From CALLPQ01 sp039819545 (lineage in GTDB: Bacteria; Pseudomonadota; Alphaproteobacteria; Caulobacterales; Parvularculaceae), in the NCBI GenBank assembly GCA_039819545.1, contig JBCBRS010000010.1, positions 1 through 64,000 of the forward strand: a DNA stretch of 64,000 nucleotides, read 5' to 3'. Numbering within the stretch: position 1 is the first letter of the stretch; every line of letters begins with the position of its first letter. The notes under the pieces were generated by a model, which worked only from the letters and a program-made list of their open reading frames with translations, searched no databases and was not told where the DNA came from. A program made the position numbers and the translations under genes. Shown in pieces: positions 52,056 to 62,613 of the stretch.

Positions 52056-53261
52056 TTATTCCGCCGGCATCAGCTTGATCAGTCGGTCGCCATCCTCAAG
52101 CACATAGAGGGCGCCGTCCGGGCCTTCTTCCACTTCGCGGATGCGCGCATCCCAGGAATAACGCGCGGCCTCTTTTGCCATGCCAGGTTTTTGCCGTTCT
52201 TTGGCGGCGGCCATGTACTCGCCGATTTTCTTTTCGTCGAAGGTCACGCGGATCAGCGCCGTTGACGACATGCCGCCAAGAAACCCGTCACCCTGCCAGG
52301 CACCGAACAAATCGCCTTCGTAAATCTCGAAACCGGCGGGGCTGATGGCCGGGACCCAATAGGCACCGGGCTGCATATAAACGGGGATATCATCATGGTC
52401 AGGAATTTCGGTACCCGTATAATGCTTGCCGTTAGAAACGGTGGGATACCCATAATTCTCTGCCCGGACGATCAGGTTTAACTCATCCCCATCACGCGGA
52501 CCCATTTCATGAACCCAAAGACGGCCCTTCGCATCGAAATCAATACCCAGCGGGTTTCGATGACCCAGTGTCCAAACCTGTGCCGCGACGCCGCCGCGAC
52601 CCACAAACGGATTATCGTCCGGCACGCTGCCATCGGCCTTGAGTCGCAGGACCTTGCCCAAAGACATATCCATATTCTGGGCGGGGACGAATTTTTGCCG
52701 GTCGCCTGACGTGACAAACAAATGCCCATCGGGGCTCATTGCGAGGCGATGACCATAATGCCCGTTGCCCCGTACTTTTGGGGATTGCCGCCAGATAATA
52801 TCGCGGTCTTTAAGAGTTGGCGCGTCACCGTCGAGGGACAAGGTTGCGCGCTCCACCACGGCACCGCTGAGGCTATCATCAGCGGCGTCACGCTCCACAT
52901 AGGAAAGATAGACAGTACCGGTTTTGGCAAAATCGGGATGAATGATAAAATCCCCCATGCCGCCCTGACCCATTGCCGTTACGGCGGGCGCGTTGGCAAT
53001 TTCAGCTTTCTTTTTGCCTGCCTCATCAAGGAGCCAGATTTTCCCTTCTTTCTCGGTCACCACCGCATGGCCATCGGGCAGGAATTCCAGCGCCCAGGGG
53101 GAGGAAAATTCCTCCAGCGGCGTGGCCGCCAAGGTTGCACCGTCACTGCCCTTTACCGTAAACGGGTCGAGCGCCTCCTGCGCCGTTGCGAGGCCCATAG
53201 CGACCATGGAGGCAGCGCCAGCAAGGGCAAAAGTAAAGGCACGGTGAGTGAGGCGGATCAT
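52056..53261 (-). CDS. PQQ-dependent aldose sugar dehydrogenase (YliI-like)
   Basis: Exported six-bladed propeller enzyme oxidising aldoses with PQQ. ~401 residues from the ATG at 53261 (MIRLTHRAFTFALAGAASMV, signal peptide to TAQ), preceded by GGAGAG. Landmarks: SSPWALEFLPDGHAVVTEKEG, GNGHYGHRLAMSPDGHLFVTSGDR, LGHRNPLGIDFDAKGRLWVHEMGPRDGDELN-region and ISPAGFEIYEGDLF. No PQQ biosynthesis genes are seen nearby. Confidence 0.92.
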   Translation of the reverse strand: MIRLTHRAFTFALAGAASMVAMGLATAQEALDPFTVKGSDGATLAATPLEEFSSPWALEFLPDGHAVVTEKEGKIWLLDEAGKKKAEIANAPAVTAMGQGGMGDFIIHPDFAKTGTVYLSYVERDAADDSLSGAVVERATLSLDGDAPTLKDRDIIWRQSPKVRGNGHYGHRLAMSPDGHLFVTSGDRQKFVPAQNMDMSLGKVLRLKADGSVPDDNPFVGRGGVAAQVWTLGHRNPLGIDFDAKGRLWVHEMGPRDGDELNLIVRAENYGYPTVSNGKHYTGTEIPDHDDIPVYMQPGAYWVPAISPAGFEIYEGDLFGAWQGDGFLGGMSSTALIRVTFDEKKIGEYMAAAKERQKPGMAKEAARYSWDARIREVEEGPDGALYVLEDGDRLIKLMPAE

Positions 53262-53511
53262 GGGTCTCTCCATCTACAATGACGATCAGTTAAGGGGCGA
53301 ACACGCGGCGCGGCGCGGAGTTGCACAACACCGCTATATCGCGAACGGGCCCGCACCGAAAGCCATCCCAAATCCACCCCAAAGCCATCATGGGCGAGCC
53401 CCCGAAATCCAGTGATGATCGCCCGGAGCCCCTTTCACGCGCGGGCTTTACAAACGCTGTCACAATCGCCATCACACGCGTTGAATTCAACATGCGATTT
53501 GGCGAGCGTTC

Positions 53512-54477
53512 ATGCCCTCTCTCAAAGACCTGAAAAACCGGATTTCTTCGGTCAAATCCACGCAGAAGATTACCAAAGCCATGCAAATGGTCGCCTCGGC
53601 AAAACTGCGTAAAGCCGAAGAAGCCGCCAAGGCCTCCCGCCCCTATACCGAGCGGATGGAATCGGTGCTGGCCAACCTGACCAGTTCATCAAAGAACAAT
53701 CCGAACGCGCCAAAATTACTGGCCGGGACGGGTAAGGATGAAACCCACCTGTTAGTGGTGGCAACAGCCGACAAAGGTCTGTGTGGCGGTTTCAATTCCT
53801 CCATCGTGCGCCTTGCCCGCGAACATATCGTCAAGCTCCAGTCCGAAGGCAAAACGGTGAAACTGCTCACCGTGGGGCGAAAAGGGTATGAGCAGCTACA
53901 GCGGCTTTATGGGGACTTGATTGTTCACCGCGTGGACTTTCTGGACGTGAAACAAATCGCCTTTGCGAATGCCAACGATATTGCCGGGCATGTGTTGGAG
54001 CTCTTCGACGCCGGTGAGTTCGACGTGGCGACGCTTTTTTACGGCAAGTTCAAATCCGTGATTTCGCAGGTGCCTACGGCTCAGCAAATTATCCCCGCGC
54101 AGCCGCCCGGCACCGACCGCACCCTCACCGAGGAGGGCGGCAATGCCCGCCCCATGGCGACCGATGATGCCATGCGCGACAAGGCCCCGGTTTCCGGCGA
54201 TGCCACCGTTAGTCTGCAGGGCGCGATCTATGAGTATGAGCCCGAAGAAGGCGCAATATTGACGGCCCTGTTGCCGCGCTATGTGGCCGTACAGATTTTC
54301 AGCGCTTTGCTGGAGAATGTGGCGTCGGAAATGGGCGCGAAAATGTCGGCCATGGATAACGCCACGCGGAATGCCGGCGACATGATCAATAGTCTGTCTT
54401 TGCAATATAACCGCGCGCGTCAGGCACAGATCACGAAGGAATTGATCGAGATTATTTCCGGCGCAGAAGCGCTTTAG
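53512..54477 (+). CDS. atpG: ATP synthase F1 subunit gamma
   Basis: Central rotor shaft. 321 residues, ~30 longer than usual. MPSLKDLKNRISSVKSTQKI and ITKAMQMVASAKLRKA at the N-terminus and MSAMDNATRNAGDMI...YNRARQAQITKELIEIISGAEAL at the C-terminus are invariant. The extra residues are in a polar stretch near 200-240 (TEEGGNARPMATDDAMRDKA). Separated from atpA by two minus-strand genes, so it must have its own promoter between 53262 and 53511. Confidence 0.96.
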   Translation: MPSLKDLKNRISSVKSTQKITKAMQMVASAKLRKAEEAAKASRPYTERMESVLANLTSSSKNNPNAPKLLAGTGKDETHLLVVATADKGLCGGFNSSIVRLAREHIVKLQSEGKTVKLLTVGRKGYEQLQRLYGDLIVHRVDFLDVKQIAFANANDIAGHVLELFDAGEFDVATLFYGKFKSVISQVPTAQQIIPAQPPGTDRTLTEEGGNARPMATDDAMRDKAPVSGDATVSLQGAIYEYEPEEGAILTALLPRYVAVQIFSALLENVASEMGAKMSAMDNATRNAGDMINSLSLQYNRARQAQITKELIEIISGAEAL

Positions 54478-54492
54478 CGTTCTGTTCAAAAC

Positions 54493-55674
54493 TCATGTGA
54501 ACGGTGTCTCGGCCAGCATGCGCAAATGCGCTGCGCGCGCCTTTTGGTGCGGACCCATCTGTTCTGCCTTTGACAATAAGACAGGGATCAGATCCCGACG
54601 CCGGGCCTCATGGTCAGCGGTGGCCAGAAGGCTTCGCAAGCGCCGCGTCGCCGTCTCGCCGAACAAGCCAGACGCGCAACCATAGCTATAGGTCAGTATG
54701 CCAATCGTTGGTGAGAGACCAGGGATCACCTCGAACAACTGCTCCACCATGTCAGCGCTCCAGGGCGCAGGCGCAGTCCGCGTGGGGTAGGCCTGATCGC
54801 AAAACGAGGCGCCCAAAAGCGTGCCGAGCGTTTCGTTCTCTGCCCGCACGGACGTTTCTATTTGTGCAAATTCATTGTCCAGAAAGACAAATCGGTCGCC
54901 GGTGAGCGACCATAGGGGGCGCGTGTCTTTATCAGACCGGATTGGGCTTTTCTGATCATACAAAATTGTCGGCTCAATCGCGTTGATATGAGCAATAAGC
55001 CTAACGACTTGCTCGGACAGGCTTTCATTGATGTGGGCGCCAGACACCGGTTCGGCAGCGGTGAAACCGATTTGCTCCAGAAGAAATCCGACGGGGCCTT
55101 GGGCGTGCGCACAGGCGATCGCAAAACTGTAGAACTGCGCGTCTGGAAAAACCGTCTGTATACGCGCTATCGATGGAAGAGACTGGCGATGGGTCACCCG
55201 GTATTGCCGCCCGGTTTTGACCCATTCCTGCCCGTCACTACAGCTCATGGCATAGGGCGCGCGGACGAGTGCACATATCTGAACCCGCGCATGGGCCGCC
55301 TCAAAAAAAGCGCGCATGTCACGCAAGGCGCCCTCCGATAAGCTTGCCACCTCTTCACCCGACAGGACCAGCGCGCGACCCGTCACACGCGCACCCTCTA
55401 TGGCTGTTGTCAGTTCCTGGCGAAACCGCCGGCGTTCCCGGTCGGCATCAAGGTTACGGGCGAGAAGATAGGGGTACTGACGATAGCGTTCCGAAAAAGA
55501 CACAAATAACGGCAGCGAATGATTGATATGGTCATCGCCCTGCGCATTGTTCAGCCGTGCATACTCAAACCCTTGCGCGCGCAGGGCCGGGCGATGGATC
55601 GCCAATGTGCGCTGCACCGATGAGGAGGCCGTTTTATGCAATCCGGCATGGATAATGACGGGGACCGTTTTCAT
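54493..55674 (-). CDS. Sulfotransferase-like protein
   Basis: 393 residues from the ATG at 55674 (MKTVPVIIHAGLHKTASSSV). IHAGLHKTASSSVQ is the 5'-phosphosulfate-binding loop of PAPS-dependent sulfotransferases; the ALVLSGEEVASL and ICALVRAPYAMSCSDGQEW segments fit the 3'-phosphate region. The acceptor (a sugar or lipid) is unknown. It follows the GPP34 gene by 17 bp on the same strand and converges on atpG. Confidence 0.78.
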   Translation of the reverse strand: MKTVPVIIHAGLHKTASSSVQRTLAIHRPALRAQGFEYARLNNAQGDDHINHSLPLFVSFSERYRQYPYLLARNLDADRERRRFRQELTTAIEGARVTGRALVLSGEEVASLSEGALRDMRAFFEAAHARVQICALVRAPYAMSCSDGQEWVKTGRQYRVTHRQSLPSIARIQTVFPDAQFYSFAIACAHAQGPVGFLLEQIGFTAAEPVSGAHINESLSEQVVRLIAHINAIEPTILYDQKSPIRSDKDTRPLWSLTGDRFVFLDNEFAQIETSVRAENETLGTLLGASFCDQAYPTRTAPAPWSADMVEQLFEVIPGLSPTIGILTYSYGCASGLFGETATRRLRSLLATADHEARRRDLIPVLLSKAEQMGPHQKARAAHLRMLAETPFT

Positions 55675-55691
55675 AGCGCGGGCAAGCGGGG

Positions 55692-56459
55692 TCAGGCGAT
55701 CACAACCGGCACGATCACCGCCAGCAATATCGCTGTCTGCAAGGCCGACAGGCTCGCCGCGCTGGCCCCCGTGACAAGAGCTGGTCCCCGGGCAATCTCT
55801 TCGATCCGGGTGCGATGCGTCGCAATCAGGCCCGGATCGAAATTCACGGCCAGCAGGCCGGTCTGGCGGGCAAGCGCGATCAACACACAATCGCGCGACG
55901 TTGGTGCGGTCTCCTCAAACATAACGGCGGCAAGGCGCGCCTTGAGCGCGCGTTCGGGCTCCGGCGCGGCCTCGGGATAGGTTTCGTGCTCAAGGAGAAA
56001 AAAGCGTTTTTCACGATGCCGTCGCAAGATACCTTTTGCGATTAAGCGGTCGATCAGGGCCTGGTTCAGGGGTCGGTTGGCGGCAATTCTTGCGATCAGC
56101 GGCTTCGGCGGCGCTGACGGGCCTGCCGCCTGCACCATGGCAAAACATCCGTCGAGAAACGCGTCACCGGTGTCGACATCAGTATCCGCGTTATTACGGG
56201 CGGGCGCAAACCGGTTGGTGGGCTTGCCGTCGGCGTCATGGTGTTCGCGCAAAAATCCCCGCACCGCCAACTCAGACAGCCCCGCCCCGGCAAGCGCTGC
56301 CTCCACCTGCTGCCCGGTACGGCGCCCCGTCTCATCATTCAAAGCCAGCAGAATAAGGCATTCCGGCAAGGTCAGGTCATCGCCCGCGCCCCGATGCGCG
56401 TCCTGCCCATGGTTGCCTGTGTGTGAGGTCTCGCCTGCCGTTGCCATCTGCGCGCTCAT
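55692..56459 (-). CDS. GPP34 (GOLPH3/Vps74-like) domain protein
   Basis: 255 residues. After a ~27-residue polar leader the GPP34 hallmarks appear: DLTLPECLILLALNDETGRR, then LAGAGLSELAVRGFLR. Later LNQALIDRLIAKGILRRHREKRFFL and RALKARLAAVMFEE follow in correct order. The chain ends with a hydrophobic helix (LQTAILLAVIVPVVIA). In eukaryotes the family binds PI4P and sorts Golgi glycosyltransferases; bacterial members are little studied. The close link to a sulfotransferase is notable. Confidence 0.82.
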   Translation of the reverse strand: MSAQMATAGETSHTGNHGQDAHRGAGDDLTLPECLILLALNDETGRRTGQQVEAALAGAGLSELAVRGFLREHHDADGKPTNRFAPARNNADTDVDTGDAFLDGCFAMVQAAGPSAPPKPLIARIAANRPLNQALIDRLIAKGILRRHREKRFFLLEHETYPEAAPEPERALKARLAAVMFEETAPTSRDCVLIALARQTGLLAVNFDPGLIATHRTRIEEIARGPALVTGASAASLSALQTAILLAVIVPVVIA

Positions 56460-56654
56460 CCCGTTGGCACCGTGACCGGTCCACTATTTACTTTCGCCAA
56501 CGATATCCGTGCGAATTCTACCTGCGGCGACTCTACCCGGTACTGGCCACCGCACTCAAGACTCAGGGCACGCGCCTCTCCCCAATTGAAAGAGAGCGGC
56601 TTGCACCCGGCGGCGGAGGGCGTACAAAGCTGGGCACGTTTAACGGAATTGTCT

Positions 56655-57581
56655 ATGAAACCGTCCTTTCTGGAGCCCCCAAGCCTTCCCAATGTGCCGC
56701 CCATTGAATCGCCTTTTTATGAGGAGACAATTGGCGATATCACGTTGAATGCGCACCAGCGGCGAATCGCCGATGATCTGCATAAAAAAGGCTATGCGAT
56801 TATCCAGTTCCCCGATGAAGAGATTGACGCCCGGGCCGAGCGCTTGATCGAAACCCTGAGCCCGGAATTCGATATTGAAGGCTGGCGCACCAAAGGCTGG
56901 AAAACACAGGAAGGCTTGCGACTCCAGGATGCATGGGACCGGCTTGATGATGTGCGCGCCATTGCCACGAACAATCGCATCCTGAATATCCTCTCCCGGA
57001 TTTATGGACGTCAGGCCTTTGCTTTTCAGACCTTGAATTTTCCCGTGGGCACCCAGCAAAAAGCCCATTCCGATGCGGTGCATTTTTCCTCCGTTCCCGA
57101 ACGGTTCATGGTGGGCGTTTGGGTCGCGCTGGAGGATATTGGCCCCGATCAGGGGCCACTGCTCTACTATCCCGGTTCCCACAAATGGCCGATGATCCGT
57201 AACGAGATGGTTGATGAGGTTTATGCAGGCGACCCGGAATCCGCCGCCAACCACCGATACCGCGAATATATCCGCTATTGGCAGGCCATGGCCCGCGAAC
57301 AGGGCGTGGAACCAGAATATTTCCACGCCAAAAAAGGCCAGGCCCTGATCTGGAGCGCAAACCTCCTCCACGGTGGCAGCGCCCACAAGGACCCGACCAA
57401 AACCCGCTGGTCACAGGTCACACACTATTACTTTCAGGGCTGCACTTACTATGTTCCGCGCATGTCGGATTCAACTGTCGGCCACTTGCACCTGAAAAAG
57501 CCCGTTGACGTCGCCACCGGCAAACCCATCCCCCACACCTATCTCGGCAAGCCCCTGAAAGAGATTGACCCGCGGGGATGA
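56655..57581 (+). CDS. Phytanoyl-CoA dioxygenase family protein
   Basis: 308 residues from the ATG at 56655. Fe(II)/2-oxoglutarate oxygenase with KAHSDAVHF (HxD iron motif), GPLLYYPGSHKWP, ALIWSANLLHGGS (distal His) and TRWSQVTHYYF (2OG-binding Arg). The substrate is unknown; relatives hydroxylate lipids or small metabolites such as ectoine. Lies between GPP34 and DUF3291 genes in the interrupted atp region. Confidence 0.88.
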   Translation: MKPSFLEPPSLPNVPPIESPFYEETIGDITLNAHQRRIADDLHKKGYAIIQFPDEEIDARAERLIETLSPEFDIEGWRTKGWKTQEGLRLQDAWDRLDDVRAIATNNRILNILSRIYGRQAFAFQTLNFPVGTQQKAHSDAVHFSSVPERFMVGVWVALEDIGPDQGPLLYYPGSHKWPMIRNEMVDEVYAGDPESAANHRYREYIRYWQAMAREQGVEPEYFHAKKGQALIWSANLLHGGSAHKDPTKTRWSQVTHYYFQGCTYYVPRMSDSTVGHLHLKKPVDVATGKPIPHTYLGKPLKEIDPRG

Positions 57582-57604
57582 GCATGATGCGCCCCTCATG
57601 GGTG

Positions 57605-58081
57605 TTACGCGCAGCGGCGATCACGCCAGAGTTTGGCGACCGGCAGGTCAGCCCAGCTGAACGAAAATTCTGTTGATCCGTGTGCGATCAGATGATCAAG
57701 TCTTCCTTTGGCCTCTTCGACCGTCGGCTCATGGCCCACATGAACCCACCACAGGGCGACGGTGGGCTCCTTCGGTAATTCAAAGAACTCATGCTTACGG
57801 GCATAGAAATTTTGATGAACGGTCTGAAAAACAAACTTCGCCAGGGACGCATCATCCTCCCATACCGACATATTGACATTCATCGTCGGATCACCGGGCC
57901 AGTGGAGCGCCATGGCGCTGTCGCCGGTCTCGTCCTGCAAACGCCAGACAAACCCGGGCATGCGTTCTGCCAACTGATTGATGCGGGCTAAATTCTCAAA
58001 GAAATCTTTCATCTTTGGGTCATCTGGCCCGCCCAGAACCCGGCCGATATTCACCTGCGCGATGTGTCTGTTATCTGGCAT
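57605..58081 (-). CDS. DUF3291 family protein
   Basis: 158 residues: HIAQVNIGRVLGGPDDPKMK, INQLAERMPGFVWRLQDE, MNVNMSVWEDDASLAKFVFQ and FFELPKEPTVALWWVHVGHE match the DUF3291 family, a dimeric alpha-beta barrel related to antibiotic monooxygenases. Function unknown. Convergent with the phytanoyl-CoA dioxygenase gene. Confidence 0.88.
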   Translation of the reverse strand: MPDNRHIAQVNIGRVLGGPDDPKMKDFFENLARINQLAERMPGFVWRLQDETGDSAMALHWPGDPTMNVNMSVWEDDASLAKFVFQTVHQNFYARKHEFFELPKEPTVALWWVHVGHEPTVEEAKGRLDHLIAHGSTEFSFSWADLPVAKLWRDRRCA

Positions 58082-58365
58082 TCAAAAGCCTTCCGGTCGG
58101 TGAAATCCCTGCCGCCTGACGTTACTCGAACACGGCGCGATCTCAAACCGGGTGGTGCAATCACTGCCCTGTCCCCATAACCCATGGCGACCGCGCCCCT
58201 TCCACGCAACGCGGCGCCAATAGCGCTGGCATTCGGGAAACAAGGGTGCTAAGCCGCGCAAAACTCTATTTATGGGACGCTGACGGGGCCTTGCAGTCAC
58301 CCGGATTTCGGGGCCAGCGCACTGATAAAAAACCAAACGGACGAATGCATAAGGATGACATTGGC

Positions 58366-59784
<1,419 letters not shown>

Positions 59785-59809
59785 CTCTTGTTAAACTCGA
59801 TGGTGAGGC

Positions 59810-60199
59810 ATGCCTGACCTTCGCGAAGTCCCGCAGGGAATAAAAAGACCGGAAACCTTTGAGGAATTCGTCAAGTCACCGGTTATTGAGGCCAATAGTC
59901 AGGCAATTTCTAAGGGTGCTATAACTGTTGCATCAATGGTCGCTATTTTTATTGCTCTACTCAGGCCTTGGGGGTTTGGAATTTGGTGGGTCTTGGTATT
60001 TCCGCTTCTTTGGTTTTTTGTATCGCTGATGATTGCCTTTCCAACACAGATCATACGCCTGCGCTGGGCCTACTCGAATTGGAATAACCCTAGTAGAGCA
60101 AAGTTGGGAACTTCTATACTCGATACTTTGATGTATGTTGGCATAGTCCCCATAGTATACTTTGGGTTGAAGTTCTTACATTCTATCACGTTAGGTTAA
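59810..60199 (+). CDS. Small membrane protein inserted between atpD and atpC
   Basis: 129 residues (MPDLREVPQGIKRPETFEEF). A soluble ~35-residue N-terminus, hydrophobic helices at ~38-50 and ~56-80 and another at ~105-125, with basic residues between. Unusually AT-rich codons for this region. No family recognised. It is 25 bp after atpD and 4 bp before atpC, so it is probably translated from the atpDC mRNA. A role in the synthase cannot be claimed. Confidence 0.72.
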   Translation: MPDLREVPQGIKRPETFEEFVKSPVIEANSQAISKGAITVASMVAIFIALLRPWGFGIWWVLVFPLLWFFVSLMIAFPTQIIRLRWAYSNWNNPSRAKLGTSILDTLMYVGIVPIVYFGLKFLHSITLG

Positions 60200-60203
60200 A
60201 TTA

Positions 60204-60602
60204 ATGGCAGACAAACTCCATTTTTCCCTTGTCTCTCCGGAACGCGAACTTGTTTCCAGAGAGGTCTCCTCGGTTGATATTCCCGGCGTGGAAGGCTGGA
60301 TGGGGATCCTGCCCAACCATTCGCCGCTGATGACGGTTCTGGCACCGGGTGTTGTCATCCTCAAGGATGACGGCGCGGAGGATAAAATCTTTGTGCGCGG
60401 CGGCTTTGCGGAAGTCACGTCTGCCGGCCTGACCGTGCTGGCCGAGGAGGCAATTCCGGTGGCCGAGCTCGACCGGGCAATGATCGAGCAACGCATTGGC
60501 AATGCGCGCGACGATGTGGCTGATGCCGGTGAAGACGCTGAAAGAGGCCTTGCGGCACGGCAAAATCTTGAGCGTCTGGAAGAACTGCTCGGCGCGCTTT
60601 GA
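60204..60602 (+). CDS. atpC: ATP synthase F1 subunit epsilon
   Basis: 132 residues. LHFSLVSPERELVSREVSSV, the glycine-rich VEGWMGILPNHSPLMTVLAPG and VRGGFAEVTSAGLTVLAEEA form the N-terminal beta-sandwich. The C-terminal helices are short. Epsilon inhibits and couples rotation. Only four bases separate it from the inserted membrane-protein gene. Confidence 0.96.
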   Translation: MADKLHFSLVSPERELVSREVSSVDIPGVEGWMGILPNHSPLMTVLAPGVVILKDDGAEDKIFVRGGFAEVTSAGLTVLAEEAIPVAELDRAMIEQRIGNARDDVADAGEDAERGLAARQNLERLEELLGAL

Positions 60603-60777
60603 TCGGCACACGCGACGCGCGCCTCCGCCCACCCTTGCCCGCCGGTGCTGAGCGGCCCCGCTGAAGCCCCTGCGCAAAGCGTCTTTAATCTGTTATCCAG
60701 TGTCGCTATGAGTTAAGAATTAACGGGAGCGCCCACGTTGGGCGTGCTCGTGAGGATCGTATAGGGGTTATTCCAGA

Positions 60778-62547
60778 ATGATGATTTTTCCTGCCCAGCC
60801 CATGCTGCGTCGTTGGTCCACGACGCTAGTCAATACTGTGACAGCCAGTGGCCTTTTGTTGTTGGCCGCGGCCTGTACCGATGAGGCCCCGGAAATTCGC
60901 ATTCCCACCCCGCCGCCCGATCCTGTCTTTATGACGACCAATGTGAGCCTCACGGCGATAGGCGGGTTTGAAACCGGGATCTTTGACGATGGCGCAGCGG
61001 AAATTGTTGCGTTCGACCCCGCAACCAATCAGATGTTTATTATAAATTCCGCCACGACAACAATTGACGTGGTGGATATCTCCCAACCCGGATTACTGGT
61101 TTCTAACGGTACGATCGACGCGTCGGCCATGGGTGGCGGCGCCAATTCAATTGCGGTTTCAGGCACAACGCTGGCCGTCGCCATTGAGGCCAACAATCCG
61201 CAGGAGCCGGGTCTTGTTGCGCTTTACGATACAACCGCGCCCTTTGACCTGATCACCACGGTGACGGTTGGCGCACTGCCCGACATGCTTACCTTTACAA
61301 CGGATGGCACCACCCTTCTCGTGGCCAATGAGGGTGAGCCCAATGATGCGTATACGGTAGACCCCGATGGCTCGGTCAGCATCATTGATGTGAGCATGGC
61401 CATTGATGCGGTAACCGATACGATGATCACCGATGAAATGATTGTGTCGACCGCAACCTTTGAGCGATTTTCGTTCCCGGATGCCGACGGCAGTGTGCCT
61501 GAAGATCAAGTTGCCTTGCCAGACGGTGTGCGGATTTTTGGCCCCGACGCGTCAATTGCTCAGGATCTGGAACCTGAATTTATTGCAGCGGTAGGGACCA
61601 CGACCGCCTATGTGGCCCTGCAGGAAAACAATGCCATCGGCATTCTCGATATTCCGTCCGCCACCTTCACGAATATTGTGCCCTTAGGTGCAAAGGACCA
61701 CAGCCTCGAAGGGAATGGTTTTGACGCCAGCGACCGCGACATGGCGATCGATAATGGCGACGTGATGGACGGCATCAATATCATGCAGCATCCAACGATG
61801 GGACTGTATCAACCCGATGCCATCGCCGTTTACTCCGTTAATGGGCAAATCTTTATTGCCACCGCCAATGAAGGCGACACGCGCGATTATGACGGTTTCT
61901 CCGAAGAGGCGCGGGTTGATGATCTGACCCTCGATGCCACCGTGTTCCCCAACGCCGCAGAGCTGCAAATGGAACAAAACCTTGGGCGCCTGCAAACCAC
62001 GACCGTCGACGGCGATACCGATGGTGACGGCGCTGTGGAGACGATCTTCAGCATTGGCGCCCGGTCGTTCTCCATTTTTGATACCGCGGGCAACCTTATC
62101 TTTGACTCCGGTGACGATTTTGAGCGGATCACCGCCGAGCGGATCCCGGCAAATTTCAATAGCAATAATGACGAGAACGGATCATTTGACTCCCGCTCCG
62201 ATAACAAAGGCCCCGAGCCCGAAGGCATCGCCCTATTACAAATCGACCAGCAGATCTTCGCCTTTATCGGGCTGGAACGTGTGGGTGGCATTATGATTTA
62301 TGATGTGAGCAATCCGGCAGAGCCAATTTTCCAGGACTACATCAATACAAGGAACTTTGACGTGGACGCCGAAAACCCCGATGGGTCAACCAATAGCGCG
62401 GTGGCCGATTTGGGTGCGGAAGGCCTCGTGGCAATTCCTGCAGACAGCAGCCCTACGGGCACGCCGCTTCTTCTTGTGGCGAATGAAGTTTCCGGTACCA
62501 CCCGAATTTTCCAGGTGATGTTTGATACGATTGAGGTCACGCAATAG
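60778..62547 (+). CDS. Choice-of-anchor I type beta-propeller lipoprotein
   Basis: 589 residues. Lipobox LLAAACTD sets an outer-membrane or periplasmic lipoprotein. The rest is a repeated beta-propeller (LLVANEGEPNDAYTVDPDGS, IAVYSVNGQIFIATANEGDT, RDYDGFSEEARV, SIGARSFSIFD, RSDNKGPEPEGIALL). These blocks match the choice-of-anchor I/esterase-like family, often predicted as phosphatases or surface proteins. ATG at 60778 or 60781. Confidence 0.85.
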   Translation: MMIFPAQPMLRRWSTTLVNTVTASGLLLLAAACTDEAPEIRIPTPPPDPVFMTTNVSLTAIGGFETGIFDDGAAEIVAFDPATNQMFIINSATTTIDVVDISQPGLLVSNGTIDASAMGGGANSIAVSGTTLAVAIEANNPQEPGLVALYDTTAPFDLITTVTVGALPDMLTFTTDGTTLLVANEGEPNDAYTVDPDGSVSIIDVSMAIDAVTDTMITDEMIVSTATFERFSFPDADGSVPEDQVALPDGVRIFGPDASIAQDLEPEFIAAVGTTTAYVALQENNAIGILDIPSATFTNIVPLGAKDHSLEGNGFDASDRDMAIDNGDVMDGINIMQHPTMGLYQPDAIAVYSVNGQIFIATANEGDTRDYDGFSEEARVDDLTLDATVFPNAAELQMEQNLGRLQTTTVDGDTDGDGAVETIFSIGARSFSIFDTAGNLIFDSGDDFERITAERIPANFNSNNDENGSFDSRSDNKGPEPEGIALLQIDQQIFAFIGLERVGGIMIYDVSNPAEPIFQDYINTRNFDVDAENPDGSTNSAVADLGAEGLVAIPADSSPTGTPLLLVANEVSGTTRIFQVMFDTIEVTQ

Positions 62548-62584
62548 GAACAAGACCGGCACTTACTGCTCTTCTTCCAATGGG

Positions 62585-62613
62585 AAAACGCACCTTGCGG
62601 GGTGCGTTTTTTT
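62585..62613. terminator. Bidirectional terminator
   Basis: AAAACGCACC (62585-62594) pairs with GGTGCGTTTT (62601-62610), followed by TTT; each arm supplies a T-run. Shared by the converging lipoprotein and pseudouridine synthase genes. Confidence 0.85.

Noticed and set aside
56640..57386. 248-codon minus-strand frame
   Set aside because: Complete overlap with the phytanoyl-CoA dioxygenase gene, which has its HxD, His and Arg motifs in place.
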